From Acidimicrobiales bacterium (GTDB taxonomy: Bacteria > Actinomycetota > Acidimicrobiia > Acidimicrobiales > RAAP-2): a stretch of 33,770 bases of DNA. Below, piece after piece: positions 16,078 through 24,928 of the stretch (position 1 is its first letter; each line of letters begins with the position of its first letter). Made by a program: the position numbers and the translations under genes. The notes under the pieces are model-generated. The model made no database searches and was not told the origin of the DNA. It saw only the letters and a program-made list of their open reading frames with translations. The stretch spans positions 1 through 33,770 of the forward strand of contig JADGOE010000033.1 of the NCBI GenBank assembly GCA_017883135.1, written 5' to 3'.

Positions 16078-17343
16078 ATGAGCAACGCCACCGTGGCGAG
16101 CAAGAGCGGGGCACCGGACCCGGGGATCGGGGGCACCCCGACCCTCGAGCAGTTCGAGCTCGAGGCCCGGTCCTTCCTCGACGCCCATGCCTCGAAACGA
16201 CCCGAGGAAGCCTTCGTGTGGGGCGAGGGCTCCGACAGTGTCAGCCTCTTCCCCGAGCGGACGGCGGAGCAGGAGGCCACCGATCTGGCCACGGCCCGAG
16301 CATGGGCCCGGACCGTGTTCGACGCCGGGTTCGGCTGGATCACCGGCCCGACCGAGTACGGGGGCCGCGGCCTCCCGCGCGAGTACCAGCGCACCTACGA
16401 CACGGTTGCCGCCGACTACAAGACGCCGTCCATGTCCGTCTACGGCATCGGATTGGGCATGGTGGCCCCCACCATCCTCGATCACGCCACCGAAGAGGTG
16501 AAGCAGGCCTATCTGCTCCGCATGCACCGTGGGGACATCGTCGGGTGCCAGTTGTTCAGCGAACCCGAGGCCGGATCGGACCTCGCCTCGCTCCAGACCA
16601 AGGCGCTCCGTGACGGCGACGAATGGGTGCTCAACGGGCAGAAGGTCTGGACGTCGGGGGCCCAGGTCTCCGATATCGGCGAGATCATCTGCCGCACCGA
16701 TCCGGATCTTCCCAAGCACCGGGGGCTGACCGGGTTCATCGTGGACATGCACGCCCCCGGGGTGGAGGTCCGACCGCTCCGCCAGATGACCGGTGGGGCA
16801 TCGTTCAACGAGGTCTTCTTCACCGACGTGCGGGTGCCCGACTCCCATCGGCTTGGCGAGGTGAACGGCGGCTGGACGGTGGCCCTGACCACCTTGATGA
16901 ACGAGCGCGCCGCGATCGGTGGTGGCGGTGGTGGCGTCGGACTGCCGACCTCCACACGATTGATGGAGGTGGCCCGGGCCATGGGAAAGGCACAGGATCC
17001 GCTCATCCGCCAACAGGTCGCCGACGTCTTCGTCAACGAGAGGGTGGCCCGCTACACCAACCTGCGGGCCATGGCAAAGATCGCCGCCGGTCAACTCCCC
17101 GGACCGGAGATGTCACTGGCCAAGCTCTCACTGACCGCCAACATGGTGCGCACCTACGAGGTGCTGTCCTCGATCCTCGGTCCTGCGCTGATCGCCGACA
17201 CCGGTGCGTGGGGTACCTATGCATGGACCCAATTCCTCCTCGGCGTACCCGGCATGCGGATCGCGGGTGGCTCGGACGAGGTCATGCGCAACATCATCGG
17301 CGAACGGGTGCTCGGCCTCCCCAAAGACCCCTCCCCGAAGTAG
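16078..17343 (+). CDS. Acyl-CoA dehydrogenase family protein
   Basis: A FAD-dependent acyl-CoA alpha,beta-dehydrogenase (421 aa). Seen: FGWITGPTEYGGRGLP (N-terminal helical domain), CQLFSEPEAGSDLASLQTKA (flavin and substrate loop), NGQKVWTSGAQ, MTGGASFNEVFFTDVRVPDS (middle beta domain), NGGWTVALTTLMNERA, and the C-terminal GGSDEVMRNIIGERVLGLPK. The ATG at 16078 has AAGGGGAA upstream at good spacing. The 175-bp upstream gap contains an inverted repeat (CCCGGAGGCAACCGGG) and a possible -10 TACGCT. Likely fatty acid or branched-chain/steroid-type acyl-CoA catabolism; the specific substrate is not readable. Its stop lies 7 nt from that of the convergent rnhB. Confidence 0.92.
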   Translation: MSNATVASKSGAPDPGIGGTPTLEQFELEARSFLDAHASKRPEEAFVWGEGSDSVSLFPERTAEQEATDLATARAWARTVFDAGFGWITGPTEYGGRGLPREYQRTYDTVAADYKTPSMSVYGIGLGMVAPTILDHATEEVKQAYLLRMHRGDIVGCQLFSEPEAGSDLASLQTKALRDGDEWVLNGQKVWTSGAQVSDIGEIICRTDPDLPKHRGLTGFIVDMHAPGVEVRPLRQMTGGASFNEVFFTDVRVPDSHRLGEVNGGWTVALTTLMNERAAIGGGGGGVGLPTSTRLMEVARAMGKAQDPLIRQQVADVFVNERVARYTNLRAMAKIAAGQLPGPEMSLAKLSLTANMVRTYEVLSSILGPALIADTGAWGTYAWTQFLLGVPGMRIAGGSDEVMRNIIGERVLGLPKDPSPK

Positions 17344-17350
17344 CCCGCGC

Positions 17351-18043
17351 TCAACGGAAGGCCAGGTCGTCCACATAGGACCACGAGCGCCGGTGCACCG
17401 AGGTGAGGCCGAAGCCGGCAAGGGCCGTGCGGTGGGCCGGCGAAGGGTAGCCCTTGTTCCGATCGAAGTCGAAGGCCGGAAAGCTCGACGACATTCCGCG
17501 CATCATCCGATCACGGGTGACCTTGGCCACGATCGACGCCGCGGCGATCGAGACACAGGTGGAGTCGCCTCGCACCACGGTGCGAACCTCCGGACGTGCC
17601 GGCTCCGACAGGGCCCGTCGATCCGGCGCTGCCGGCTCGGTCACGAAGTCGAACCCACCGTCGAGGAGCACCGCGTGTGGCGAGGAGGACAGGCCGCCCA
17701 GGGCCCGGTGGGCAGCGAGTCGAAGCGCCGCCGTCATCCCCAGGCGGTCGCACTCGTCGGGTCCGGCGTGACCGACCGACCAGCCGACGCACCAGCGGGT
17801 CACCAAGGGGTAGAGGGCCTCCCGCCGCTCCTCGGTCAACTCCTTCGAGTCACGGAGTCCCTCGGGGGGCACCGCATCACGGGGAAAGACCACCACCCCC
17901 ACCGACGCCGGACCGGCCCAGGCGCCCCGCCCCACTTCGTCGATGCCGGCCACGACCGCGAACCCTTCGTCGAACAGGGCCCGTTCGTGATGGTCGCCGG
18001 GCACCCGCTGTCGTGCGCCGGCGACCTTCGGCGCGGATGTCAC
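17351..18043 (-). CDS. rnhB: Ribonuclease HII
   Basis: Removes RNA from RNA-DNA hybrids and single ribonucleotides from DNA (230 aa). Seen: the signature AGIDEVGRGAWAGP with Asp35 and Glu36, GLRDSKELTEERRE, LLDGGFDFV with the third acidic residue, GDSTCVSIAAASIVAKVTRD with the fourth, and FDRNKGYPSPAH. All metal ligands are intact. The start is GTG at 18043. It lies 62 nt downstream of the acyl-CoA ligase on the same strand, so co-transcription is possible, but the two are functionally unrelated. Confidence 0.95.
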   Translation of the reverse strand: MTSAPKVAGARQRVPGDHHERALFDEGFAVVAGIDEVGRGAWAGPASVGVVVFPRDAVPPEGLRDSKELTEERREALYPLVTRWCVGWSVGHAGPDECDRLGMTAALRLAAHRALGGLSSSPHAVLLDGGFDFVTEPAAPDRRALSEPARPEVRTVVRGDSTCVSIAAASIVAKVTRDRMMRGMSSSFPAFDFDRNKGYPSPAHRTALAGFGLTSVHRRSWSYVDDLAFR

Positions 18044-18105
18044 GCCGCGGCGGTCGCATTCGGGTACGTCACTGCTGCGCCCACGACCCCGAACCTACCG
18101 CCTGC

Positions 18106-19713
18106 TCACTGCCCGAGCTGGGACCGAACCACCTTGCCCATGGCGTTGCGCGGCAGCTCGTCGACGACGCGGACCAGCCGCGGGCACTTGTAGCTGGCCA
18201 ACGTGGGCGCGGTGAACTCGACGAGGTCGGCCACCGAGGGCGGGGGGCCGTCGGCCACGATCCACGCGGTCACCACCTCGCCCCACTCGTCGGACGGGGT
18301 TCCGCTCACCGCCACCTCGACCACCCGTGGATGGCCGGCCAGCACGTCTTCGACCTCGACGGGATACACGTTGTAGCCGCCCGAGATGATCAGCTCCTTC
18401 GACCGTCCTTTGATGACCAGGTAGCTGTCGACGTCCTCGCCCAGGTCGCCGGTGCGGAGCCAGGGCGACCCGCCGTCGGCGGCAGGCCGGAACGCGTCGG
18501 CGTCGGCCGACGGCCGTTCCCAGTAGCCGTCGAAGACGTTGGGCCCGCGCACCACGATCTCGTCCGACCCGATGACCATGATCTCGACCCCCGGCAGGGG
18601 GAACCCGACGGTGCCGGGGCGCCGATCCCCGTCATAGGGGTTGGAGGCGTTCATCAGGGTCTCGGTCATGCCGTACCGCTCGAGCACCGGCGACCCGATG
18701 GCACCGCTCACCTCGGCGTGCAGGTCCTTCGACAGGGGGGCGGACCCCGACACGCACAGCCGGAGTCGGCGCAGGCCCGGGGCCCTGCCCGAGCGCGCCA
18801 ACCGGTGGTACATGGTGGGCACCCCGAAGAAGAGGGATGCCCGGTGGCCGTCGGCCGCGTCCACCACCGCGTCCGGGTCGAACCCGGGGAGCAGCACCGC
18901 CGATGCCCCTGCCGCCAGGGTCCCGTAGACGCCGACACAGAGGCCATGGGCGTGGAACAGGGGCAGGCAGTGGACCAGCCGATCCTCGGGGCTCCAGCGC
19001 CAGGCGACGGCGAGGGACTCGGTGGCCGCCAGCAGATTGCGGTGGCGCAACACGGCTCCCTTGGGCGCCCCGGTGGTGCCCGACGTGAAACAGATCAGCG
19101 CCGGGTCGTCGGGGGCGGCTGCGTCGAGTGGCCCCGGGTCCCCATCGGGGAGATCGATCTCGGAGCCGACCACCACCACGGGACCGTTCGAGGCGCGACG
19201 CACCCATGCCGCCTGGTCGGCACGGTCCACGATGGCGGCCGAGGGGCGGACGTCGGCCACGATGTGCGCGAGCTCCCGCTCCGAGTAGGCGGTGTTGGCC
19301 GGTACCACCACCAACCCGGCCCGAAGTGCCCCGACATGGGCCACCAGGGCTGGAACCGATGACCCGGTGGACCACACCACCCGGTCCCCCGGTCGGAGAC
19401 CGGCACCCCGGAGCCGGCCGGCGGCACGGCTGGTCGCCGCGTCGAACTGCCCTGCGGTCCACCACGGGCCGGCCGAATCCCCGGATGAGGGTCGGTACGC
19501 CTCCAGCCACAGCCTGGTGTCGGGTGCGTCCTTCCACCGGCGCGACCACTTCCGCAGCAAGGTGCCCGAGGCGACCAGGTCGCCGGCCGTCAGCCGGTAC
19601 CCGGATGGCAGGTGGTCACTCGAGGGACGCAGGGCGCTCTCCTTGTTCGATCCGATCACCCCACCGCACGACGGGTGGGACGCATCGACTGGGGCTGTCC
19701 GAGCCCCAGTCAT
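18106..19713 (-). CDS. Acyl-CoA synthetase, malonyl-CoA synthetase (MatB)-like
   Basis: An AMP-forming carboxylate-CoA ligase of the ANL superfamily (535 aa). Seen: CFTSGTTGAPKGAVLRH (P-loop-like), LPLFHAHGL, LERYGMTETLMNASNPYDGD, GYWERP, WLRTGDLGE, VIKGRSKELIISGGYNVYP (hinge) and PRNAMGKVVRSQL with the catalytic Lys. The YGMTET...NPYDGxRRPGTVG segment and overall layout resemble MatB-type malonyl-CoA synthetases more than long-chain ligases; this is an inference. ATG at 19713 is chosen because the domain begins soon after and the upstream extension is compositionally different. It is divergent from the 84-aa gene, with a 178-bp gap that must hold both promoters. Confidence 0.87.
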   Translation of the reverse strand: MTGARTAPVDASHPSCGGVIGSNKESALRPSSDHLPSGYRLTAGDLVASGTLLRKWSRRWKDAPDTRLWLEAYRPSSGDSAGPWWTAGQFDAATSRAAGRLRGAGLRPGDRVVWSTGSSVPALVAHVGALRAGLVVVPANTAYSERELAHIVADVRPSAAIVDRADQAAWVRRASNGPVVVVGSEIDLPDGDPGPLDAAAPDDPALICFTSGTTGAPKGAVLRHRNLLAATESLAVAWRWSPEDRLVHCLPLFHAHGLCVGVYGTLAAGASAVLLPGFDPDAVVDAADGHRASLFFGVPTMYHRLARSGRAPGLRRLRLCVSGSAPLSKDLHAEVSGAIGSPVLERYGMTETLMNASNPYDGDRRPGTVGFPLPGVEIMVIGSDEIVVRGPNVFDGYWERPSADADAFRPAADGGSPWLRTGDLGEDVDSYLVIKGRSKELIISGGYNVYPVEVEDVLAGHPRVVEVAVSGTPSDEWGEVVTAWIVADGPPPSVADLVEFTAPTLASYKCPRLVRVVDELPRNAMGKVVRSQLGQ

Positions 19714-19891
19714 AGCGGAAAGCGCACGGGGTCGGGTCCCACCGCCATGTGCACGGCAGCCAGGCTGGAGCCCGGTGGCCGGGTCTGCTACACCGGGGGA
19801 CGGAGATTCGCCCGGTGTCGGGCTCGCCGCCATGCAGGCAGCGCGACGGTCGGCAGGCAGCCCGGCGGGCGGCAGAGGAAGGGAGAGACCG

Positions 19892-20146
19892 ATGGGACTG
19901 ATGGACAAGGTGAAGGCCCAAGCGGAGCACGGCTTGGCCAAGGCAAGCGAAGCGGGCAAGGCCGGCCAGGCCAAACTCGACGCGGCACAGGCCAAGCACA
20001 GGGCAGACGGCCTGCTCCACGACCTCGGCGCCGCCGTCTATGCCGACTATGCGGGGCGCGCCACCGACCAGACCACAGCGGATGCCGAACGGATCGTGGG
20101 CGAGCTGGAGGCCTATGAAGCGGAGTACGGGCCCCCGGCTCCATGA
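19892..20146 (+). CDS. Small Ala/Lys-rich helical protein, coupled to GH38
   Basis: An 84-aa protein I do not recognise. It begins MGLMDKVKAQAEHGLAKASE and continues as an almost uninterrupted amphipathic helix rich in Ala, Lys and Gln, followed by LLHDLGAAVYADYAGRA and an acidic end (VGELEAYEAEYG). There is no membrane segment or signal peptide. The start is well supported: AGGAAGGGAG lies 5-15 nt before the ATG. The stop overlaps the mannosidase ATG (ATGA). The N-terminus resembles small helical proteins annotated only as hypothetical in actinobacteria. Function unknown; the coupling says it is made with the GH38 enzyme, not that it acts on it. Confidence 0.75.
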   Translation: MGLMDKVKAQAEHGLAKASEAGKAGQAKLDAAQAKHRADGLLHDLGAAVYADYAGRATDQTTADAERIVGELEAYEAEYGPPAP

Positions 20147-22890
20147 ACCCGGACGTGCCCACCGGCACCGACCACCCCGGTGACCCGGCATCCCGTGACA
20201 CGGGCGCCGGCACGGCACGGCGCATCGCGGTGGTCCCCCACACCCACTGGGACCGTGAATGGTACGACCCGTTCCAGACGTTCCGCCTGAAGCTGGTCCG
20301 ACTGATCGACGGACTCCTCGACCAGCTGGAGCGGGACAGCTCCTACAGCCACTTCCTCCTCGACGGCCAGCTGGCGGTGATCGACGACTACCTCAAGATC
20401 CGGCCCGAGAACGAAGGGCGATTGCGGGCGCTGGCCGTTGCGGGGCGGATCACCATCGGCCCGTGGTACGTCCTGATGGACGAGTTCCTCGTCTCGGGCG
20501 AGACCCTGGTCCGGAACCTGCAGGCCGGCATCGGACGCGGCGGTGCCTTCGGTGGGGTGATGAGCGTCGGTTACCTCCCCGACATGTTCGGTCACGTGGC
20601 ACAGATGCCGCAGCTCCTCGCACTGGCCGGGTTCGAAGATGCCGTGGTGTGGAGGGGCGTGCCGTCTGCCGTCGACCGCTCCGCATTCCTCTGGCAGGCC
20701 CCGGACGGCTCCAGCGTCCGGGCGGAGTACCTGGTCGCCGGGTACGGCAACGGCGCCGCCCTGCCCGACGACGCCAAGGCCCTGGTGCGCCGACTCCACG
20801 CCCAGGTGGAGGAGCTCGGCTCCTTTCTCGAAGCCGACGGCGAGATGCTCCTGATGAACGGCACCGACCACCATCGCCCCCAACCGTGGCTGGGGAGGGT
20901 GCTTGCCGAAGCCAACCAGATCCAGGACGAGTTCGAGCTGACCATCACCTCGTTGCCCGAGTACCTGGCGGGCGCATCCCGTGACCACCTGCCCGAGTGG
21001 CGTGGGGAGCTCCGGTCGGGGTGGCGATCGAACCTGCTGATGGGGGTCGGCTCCAATCGGATCGACGTCAAACAGGCGGCGGGCAGGGCCGAACGTGCCC
21101 TCGAGCAGATGGCCGAGCCGCTCTCCGCTCTGTTCCTGCAGGCCGAGGCGTGGCCCGCCCCGTTCCTCGAACTGGCGTGGAAGCTGGTCATCCAGAACTC
21201 CGCCCACGACTCGGTGTGCGCCTGCTCGGCCGACGACGTGGTCGACGCCGTGTTGCACCGCTATGCCGAAGCCCGCCACATCGGCGAAGGACTGGCCGGA
21301 GAGGCACTGGCCGCGTTGGCCGCATCCATGTCGTCACCCGGTCCCGTGGTCGTCAACCCGTCGGCACGCGACCGCAGCGGGATGGTCGAGGTGGTGGTGC
21401 CCGCCGAGGGAGAGCCGGGCCCTGACATGCAGGTGCTCTCCGAGCGGCCGGGCCTGCCCGGCTCGATCACGCTCGACGGCGCAACGGTCCGCAGCATGCT
21501 GGGAATGATGCAGGGGGCCCGCATCGACGACGACAGCTATGTCACCGACGTGACCCTGGCCGAGGACGAGACGGGGCTCGACCTGACCATCGTGATCGGG
21601 AGCCAATCCCGCGACGGCGTGCCGGTCGAGGAGGTCAAACGGGAGCTGTTCACCCGGCTGACTGCGCGACCCGACACCGAGGTTCGCCTGGTCATCAACC
21701 AACCCCCCGTCCGTCGGATCGTGGCCCGCCAGGGTTCCGTGCCCGGATACGGATGGTCGCGGTTCGCGCCTGCCCCCCTCGTCCATCAGGCGACCGTGGG
21801 CAGCGGACCAGACGGCGCGCTCACACTGGCCAATGGCCTGGTGACGGTGGTGATCGACCCCGATGACGGCACGTTCTCCCTCGACGGCGTACCCGGCTAC
21901 GGCCGGTTGATCGACAGCGGGGACCATGGCGACACCTACAACTACTCGCCACCGGTAACGGACACCGTGATCGACGCGCCGGACGCTGTTTCGGTCGTCA
22001 TCGGGGATCGTGGCCCGGTGCGCACCACCGTCGCCGTCACTTCCACCTTCACCTGGCCCGATCATGTAGACGAGGCCACCGGTTCGCGGGTGGGAGGCCA
22101 CCGGGTCGCGGTGGACACCACCATCGAGCTTCGGGCGGACGAACCAGTGGTGCGGGTGCACACCACGTTTCGAAATCCCTCACGCGACCACCGGCTCCGG
22201 GTGCACTTGCCACTTCCCGAACCGGCATCGGCCTCACACGCAGAGTGCGCGTACACGGTCGTGGAGCGAGGCCTCACCGCCGAAGGGCGGCCCGACGAGC
22301 TCGGGCTCCCGACCTTCCCTTCGAGGCGGTTCGTGTCCAGCGGAGGCCTGACGGTCGTCCACGAGGGCCTCCTCGAGTACGAGTTGGTGGACATCGAGGA
22401 AGGCGAGCGGGACGGCGAGCCGAAGGCCACCGCCCTGGCACTCACCTTGTTGCGGTCGACCGGCATGCTGTCGCGCCTGGGCATGACCACCCGCCCGCTG
22501 CCCGCCGGCCCGATGACTCCCCTGGAGGGCCCCCAGCGGCTCGGTCCGGTCGAGGCCAGGTATGCGCTCGCGCTGGGAGACGTCGATCCTTTCGGGTTGG
22601 CCGACGACGTCCTCGTGCCTCTGGCCACCACCACCTCCTTCGGCGGGGGCGATCGAAGCGATCGCGGATCGGCGTTGACCGTGCGCGGAGCAGAGGTGTC
22701 TGCGGTCCGGCGCGAGGCCGGGTGCCTCGAAGTCCGGGTGTTCAATCCGCGATCGACCCCCACCGTGGTCAGGATCCCCGGTCGATCCGGCTGGCTGATC
22801 GACCTACGGGGCCGGCCCGTCGGTCCCTTCGCGGGGCAGTTCGACCTCCGAGCCCACGGCATCGCCACCGCCAGGCTCGACGGGAGTTGA
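20143..22890 (+). CDS. Glycoside hydrolase family 38 alpha-mannosidase
   Basis: A zinc-dependent retaining alpha-mannosidase (915 aa). Seen: VPHTHWDREWY with zinc ligands His35 and Asp37; GYLPDMFGHVAQMPQLL with the nucleophile Asp147; NGTDHHRPQPWL; and IQNSAHDSVCACSADDVVDA, the third zinc region that starts the central helical domain. The C-terminal two-thirds is beta-rich (e.g. LTLANGLVTVVIDPDDGTFS), as in the family. No signal peptide, so cytoplasmic, acting on imported or recycled mannosyl glycans or 2-O-mannosylglycerate-type substrates; MngB is a relative. ATG start overlaps the stop of the 84-aa gene (ATGA). The last 87 bp overlap the 3' end of the convergent cyclase gene. Confidence 0.92.
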   Translation: MNPDVPTGTDHPGDPASRDTGAGTARRIAVVPHTHWDREWYDPFQTFRLKLVRLIDGLLDQLERDSSYSHFLLDGQLAVIDDYLKIRPENEGRLRALAVAGRITIGPWYVLMDEFLVSGETLVRNLQAGIGRGGAFGGVMSVGYLPDMFGHVAQMPQLLALAGFEDAVVWRGVPSAVDRSAFLWQAPDGSSVRAEYLVAGYGNGAALPDDAKALVRRLHAQVEELGSFLEADGEMLLMNGTDHHRPQPWLGRVLAEANQIQDEFELTITSLPEYLAGASRDHLPEWRGELRSGWRSNLLMGVGSNRIDVKQAAGRAERALEQMAEPLSALFLQAEAWPAPFLELAWKLVIQNSAHDSVCACSADDVVDAVLHRYAEARHIGEGLAGEALAALAASMSSPGPVVVNPSARDRSGMVEVVVPAEGEPGPDMQVLSERPGLPGSITLDGATVRSMLGMMQGARIDDDSYVTDVTLAEDETGLDLTIVIGSQSRDGVPVEEVKRELFTRLTARPDTEVRLVINQPPVRRIVARQGSVPGYGWSRFAPAPLVHQATVGSGPDGALTLANGLVTVVIDPDDGTFSLDGVPGYGRLIDSGDHGDTYNYSPPVTDTVIDAPDAVSVVIGDRGPVRTTVAVTSTFTWPDHVDEATGSRVGGHRVAVDTTIELRADEPVVRVHTTFRNPSRDHRLRVHLPLPEPASASHAECAYTVVERGLTAEGRPDELGLPTFPSRRFVSSGGLTVVHEGLLEYELVDIEEGERDGEPKATALALTLLRSTGMLSRLGMTTRPLPAGPMTPLEGPQRLGPVEARYALALGDVDPFGLADDVLVPLATTTSFGGGDRSDRGSALTVRGAEVSAVRREAGCLEVRVFNPRSTPTVVRIPGRSGWLIDLRGRPVGPFAGQFDLRAHGIATARLDGS

Positions 22891-24177
22891 GGGTCCCGGG
22901 CTGCCCGGGCCACCGACCGTGCCCGGGGTGAGCATTTCGCTTCGGGGAACGATCGAGCCTCCCACCACCAGTCTCTCTCCCCGATCGCGCAGCTCATCGA
23001 GCTCGCGCAGCACCTCGCCGAGGCGCTCCCACCGCACATTCCGCCTACGGTCTGCCCCCGGCTCACTTCCACTGCGGGTCAGCTTCCACAGCTGCACCCG
23101 GCCGATGTTCTTGAGGTTGCGGGTCCGCAGTGCGCGGGTGTCGAACTCGTTGTCACCCTCCTCGCCCAAGGTCGTCCGGAACTCGTCGGAGACGAGGACC
23201 GTCCCCGGATGGGCCACCCCGACCAGGCGACTCGCCAGGTTGACCACCGGACCATAGAAGTCGCCGTCCTGCACCAGCACCGGACCGAAGGCCAACGCCA
23301 CCCGGACATCGGACAGCAGGTCGTCACCGGCGTACGCCTCGGCCAGGCTCAGGCCGATCTGTGCGGCGTTGGTGGCCATCTGGACGACGAACATCACCTC
23401 GTCGCCGATCATCTTCACCACCCGGCCACCCAAGGCGACCACCGTGTCGTGGGCCAGCTCCTCGAATCGTGCCACCACCGCGGCCAGCTCCTCGTCCCCC
23501 AGGTGCTGGCTGAGCACGGTGAACCCGACCATGTCGGCGAAGCCCACCGCGATCACCGGGCTGATCCCCTCCACCGTCCCCCGGGCCCGGTGCAGCATGG
23601 AGCGCCGGGTGGCAGCCTGCAGATGTCGGCGCCACACGTACTCGAGCAAGCGGGCCATGGCCGGAATCCACTCGCCCGCCATACCGGCGAACTGGTCGGC
23701 GTCGACGACGCTGTCCCCCGAGGACATCAGGATCGGCGTTGTGCCCGGCCCCGTCTCGGCCTCGGCGATGCGGGCCATGGAGGAGCCGATCACCCGGGCC
23801 ATCTGGACTGCCGAGTCGATGTCGACCATCCCCATGCCCACCATGGCCTGAAAGAGGTGGACCGCCTCGATGTCCAAGTCGGTGAAAGCCCGCTCGTCGT
23901 CGCCGATATCGGGGAATCCGAGGGCCCTCCAGAATCGTCGGGTGGTCTCGATGGGAACGCCGGTCACCTCGGTCACCGCTGCCTGGGTCAGGCGACGGTC
24001 AGCCGGCACCAACATGCGGTCGACGACCAACAGGTCGAGCACGTCATCGGCGACTGCCCGGTCGATCTCGTCGTTGCTGCAACCGAGTTCGAGAAGCAGC
24101 GCGCGCACTCGAGCGAGCGCTTGGATGCGCTGCTGGCCGGTGACAGTCCCCGTAACGCTGACGTCCTTGTCAGACAC
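22804..24177 (-). CDS. Class III adenylate cyclase with N-terminal regulatory domain
   Basis: Makes cAMP from ATP (457 aa). The C-terminal part (~205-400) is a class III cyclase domain: GFADMVGFT with the first metal Asp, KMIGDEVMF with the adenine-selecting Lys and second metal Asp, DGDFYGPVVNLASRL with the Asp, Asn and Arg of the active site. All catalytic residues are present. The N-terminal ~190 residues are helical (FWRALGFPDIGDDERAFTDL, VDIDSAVQMARVIGSSMARI) and resemble the autoinhibitory regulatory domain of mycobacterial Rv1264-type soluble cyclases, some of which respond to pH; this is inference. The last ~50 residues are Pro/Gly-rich and overlap the mannosidase gene. Start: GTG at 24177, six bases after a TAGGGT box; GTG at 24183 is the alternative. 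Confidence 0.88.
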   Translation of the reverse strand: MSDKDVSVTGTVTGQQRIQALARVRALLLELGCSNDEIDRAVADDVLDLLVVDRMLVPADRRLTQAAVTEVTGVPIETTRRFWRALGFPDIGDDERAFTDLDIEAVHLFQAMVGMGMVDIDSAVQMARVIGSSMARIAEAETGPGTTPILMSSGDSVVDADQFAGMAGEWIPAMARLLEYVWRRHLQAATRRSMLHRARGTVEGISPVIAVGFADMVGFTVLSQHLGDEELAAVVARFEELAHDTVVALGGRVVKMIGDEVMFVVQMATNAAQIGLSLAEAYAGDDLLSDVRVALAFGPVLVQDGDFYGPVVNLASRLVGVAHPGTVLVSDEFRTTLGEEGDNEFDTRALRTRNLKNIGRVQLWKLTRSGSEPGADRRRNVRWERLGEVLRELDELRDRGERLVVGGSIVPRSEMLTPGTVGGPGSPGPSTPVEPGGGDAVGSEVELPREGTDGPAP

Positions 24178-24183
24178 AGCCAC

Positions 24184-24189
24184 ACCCTA
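24184..24189 (-). promoter_or_regulatory. -10 box TAGGGT, likely leaderless start of the cyclase gene
   Basis: TAGGGT on the minus strand ends 6 nt before the GTG at 24177, which favours that codon over the GTG at 24183 that abuts the box. No ribosome site. Confidence 0.5.
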
Positions 24190-24295
24190 GGGCCTTCGCC
24201 CAACCACGTTGTCGGACCAGCAGGTGGTCGAGCCGGCGGGCAGCAGGCAGGCGGGCAGGCGGGCAGCGGGCCAGAGGAAGATGCGGGCCGCCGCC

Positions 24296-24301
24296 TACAC
24301 T
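24296..24301 (+). promoter_or_regulatory. -10 box TACACT, likely leaderless start of cofC
   Basis: TACACT ends exactly 6 nt before the GTG at 24308, putting +1 at the start codon. Upstream (24236-24275) is a GC-rich simple repeat of GGCGGGCA-type units with no -35 consensus. Confidence 0.55.
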
Positions 24302-24307
24302 GGCGCG

Positions 24308-24928
24308 GTGACAGCGCCTGGCGACGGAGTGCACGGAGGCCCACTTCGCATCGGGCCGCGGGCAGTGCTCGTTCCGGTCAAGGCATTCAGCCAGGCCAAG
24401 CGTCGCCTTCACCTCGCCCTTAGCGAACCACAGCGCGCCGAGTTGGCCCGAGCGATGGCCGACCGGGTGGTGAGCGCCGCCCGGCCCTTGCCGGTCGCCG
24501 TGGTGTGCGACGACAACCAGGTGGCCGAATGGGCGCGCACCCGGGGCGCCTTGGTGGTGTGGGAACCGGGACGGGGCCTGAACGGCGCAGTCGAAGCCGG
24601 TATCGATCATCTCCTCGCCGCCGGTGTGACCCAGGTCACCGTGGCCCACGCCGACCTCCCACGGGCGACCGACCTGGACCTGGTCGGCGAGGCCCAGGGC
24701 ATCACCCTGGTGCCCGACCGCTATGGCAACGGCACCAACGTGATCGCGCTACCCGCCGACGCGGGCTTCCAGTTCTCCTATGGACCGGGCTCCTTCGCCC
24801 GCCACCTCGCAGAGGCCGAACGCCTCGGACTGCCGACGACCATCCTCGACCGTCCCGATCTGGCATGGGACATCGACGAACCTGACGACGTCGTACCCGT
24901 GGCGGCCCTCGGCCCATCGATCACATGA
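24308..24928 (+). CDS. cofC: 2-phospho-L-lactate/phosphoenolpyruvate guanylyltransferase (F420 biosynthesis)
   Basis: Activates 2-phospho-L-lactate (or PEP) with GTP for transfer to the deazaflavin Fo in coenzyme F420 synthesis (206 aa). Seen: VLVPVKAFSQAKRRL, the nucleotide-binding entry of the family, LARAMADRVVSAA, EPGRGLNGAVEAGIDHLL, VTVAHADLPRATDLDL (metal-binding Asp region), VPDRYGNGTNVIALP, and SYGPGSFARHLAEA. The actinobacterial form is called FbiD. GTG start directly after a TACACT box. The downstream PIG-L gene starts within its stop codon (ATGA). Presence implies F420-dependent redox enzymes in the cell. Confidence 0.93.
   Translation: MTAPGDGVHGGPLRIGPRAVLVPVKAFSQAKRRLHLALSEPQRAELARAMADRVVSAARPLPVAVVCDDNQVAEWARTRGALVVWEPGRGLNGAVEAGIDHLLAAGVTQVTVAHADLPRATDLDLVGEAQGITLVPDRYGNGTNVIALPADAGFQFSYGPGSFARHLAEAERLGLPTTILDRPDLAWDIDEPDDVVPVAALGPSIT

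Noticed and set aside
14395-17094. 899-residue open frame on the minus strand
   Set aside because: It runs antisense across an epimerase, a transporter and an acyl-CoA dehydrogenase that all have clear motifs; low-complexity Gly/Arg/His content is typical of a high-GC shadow frame.
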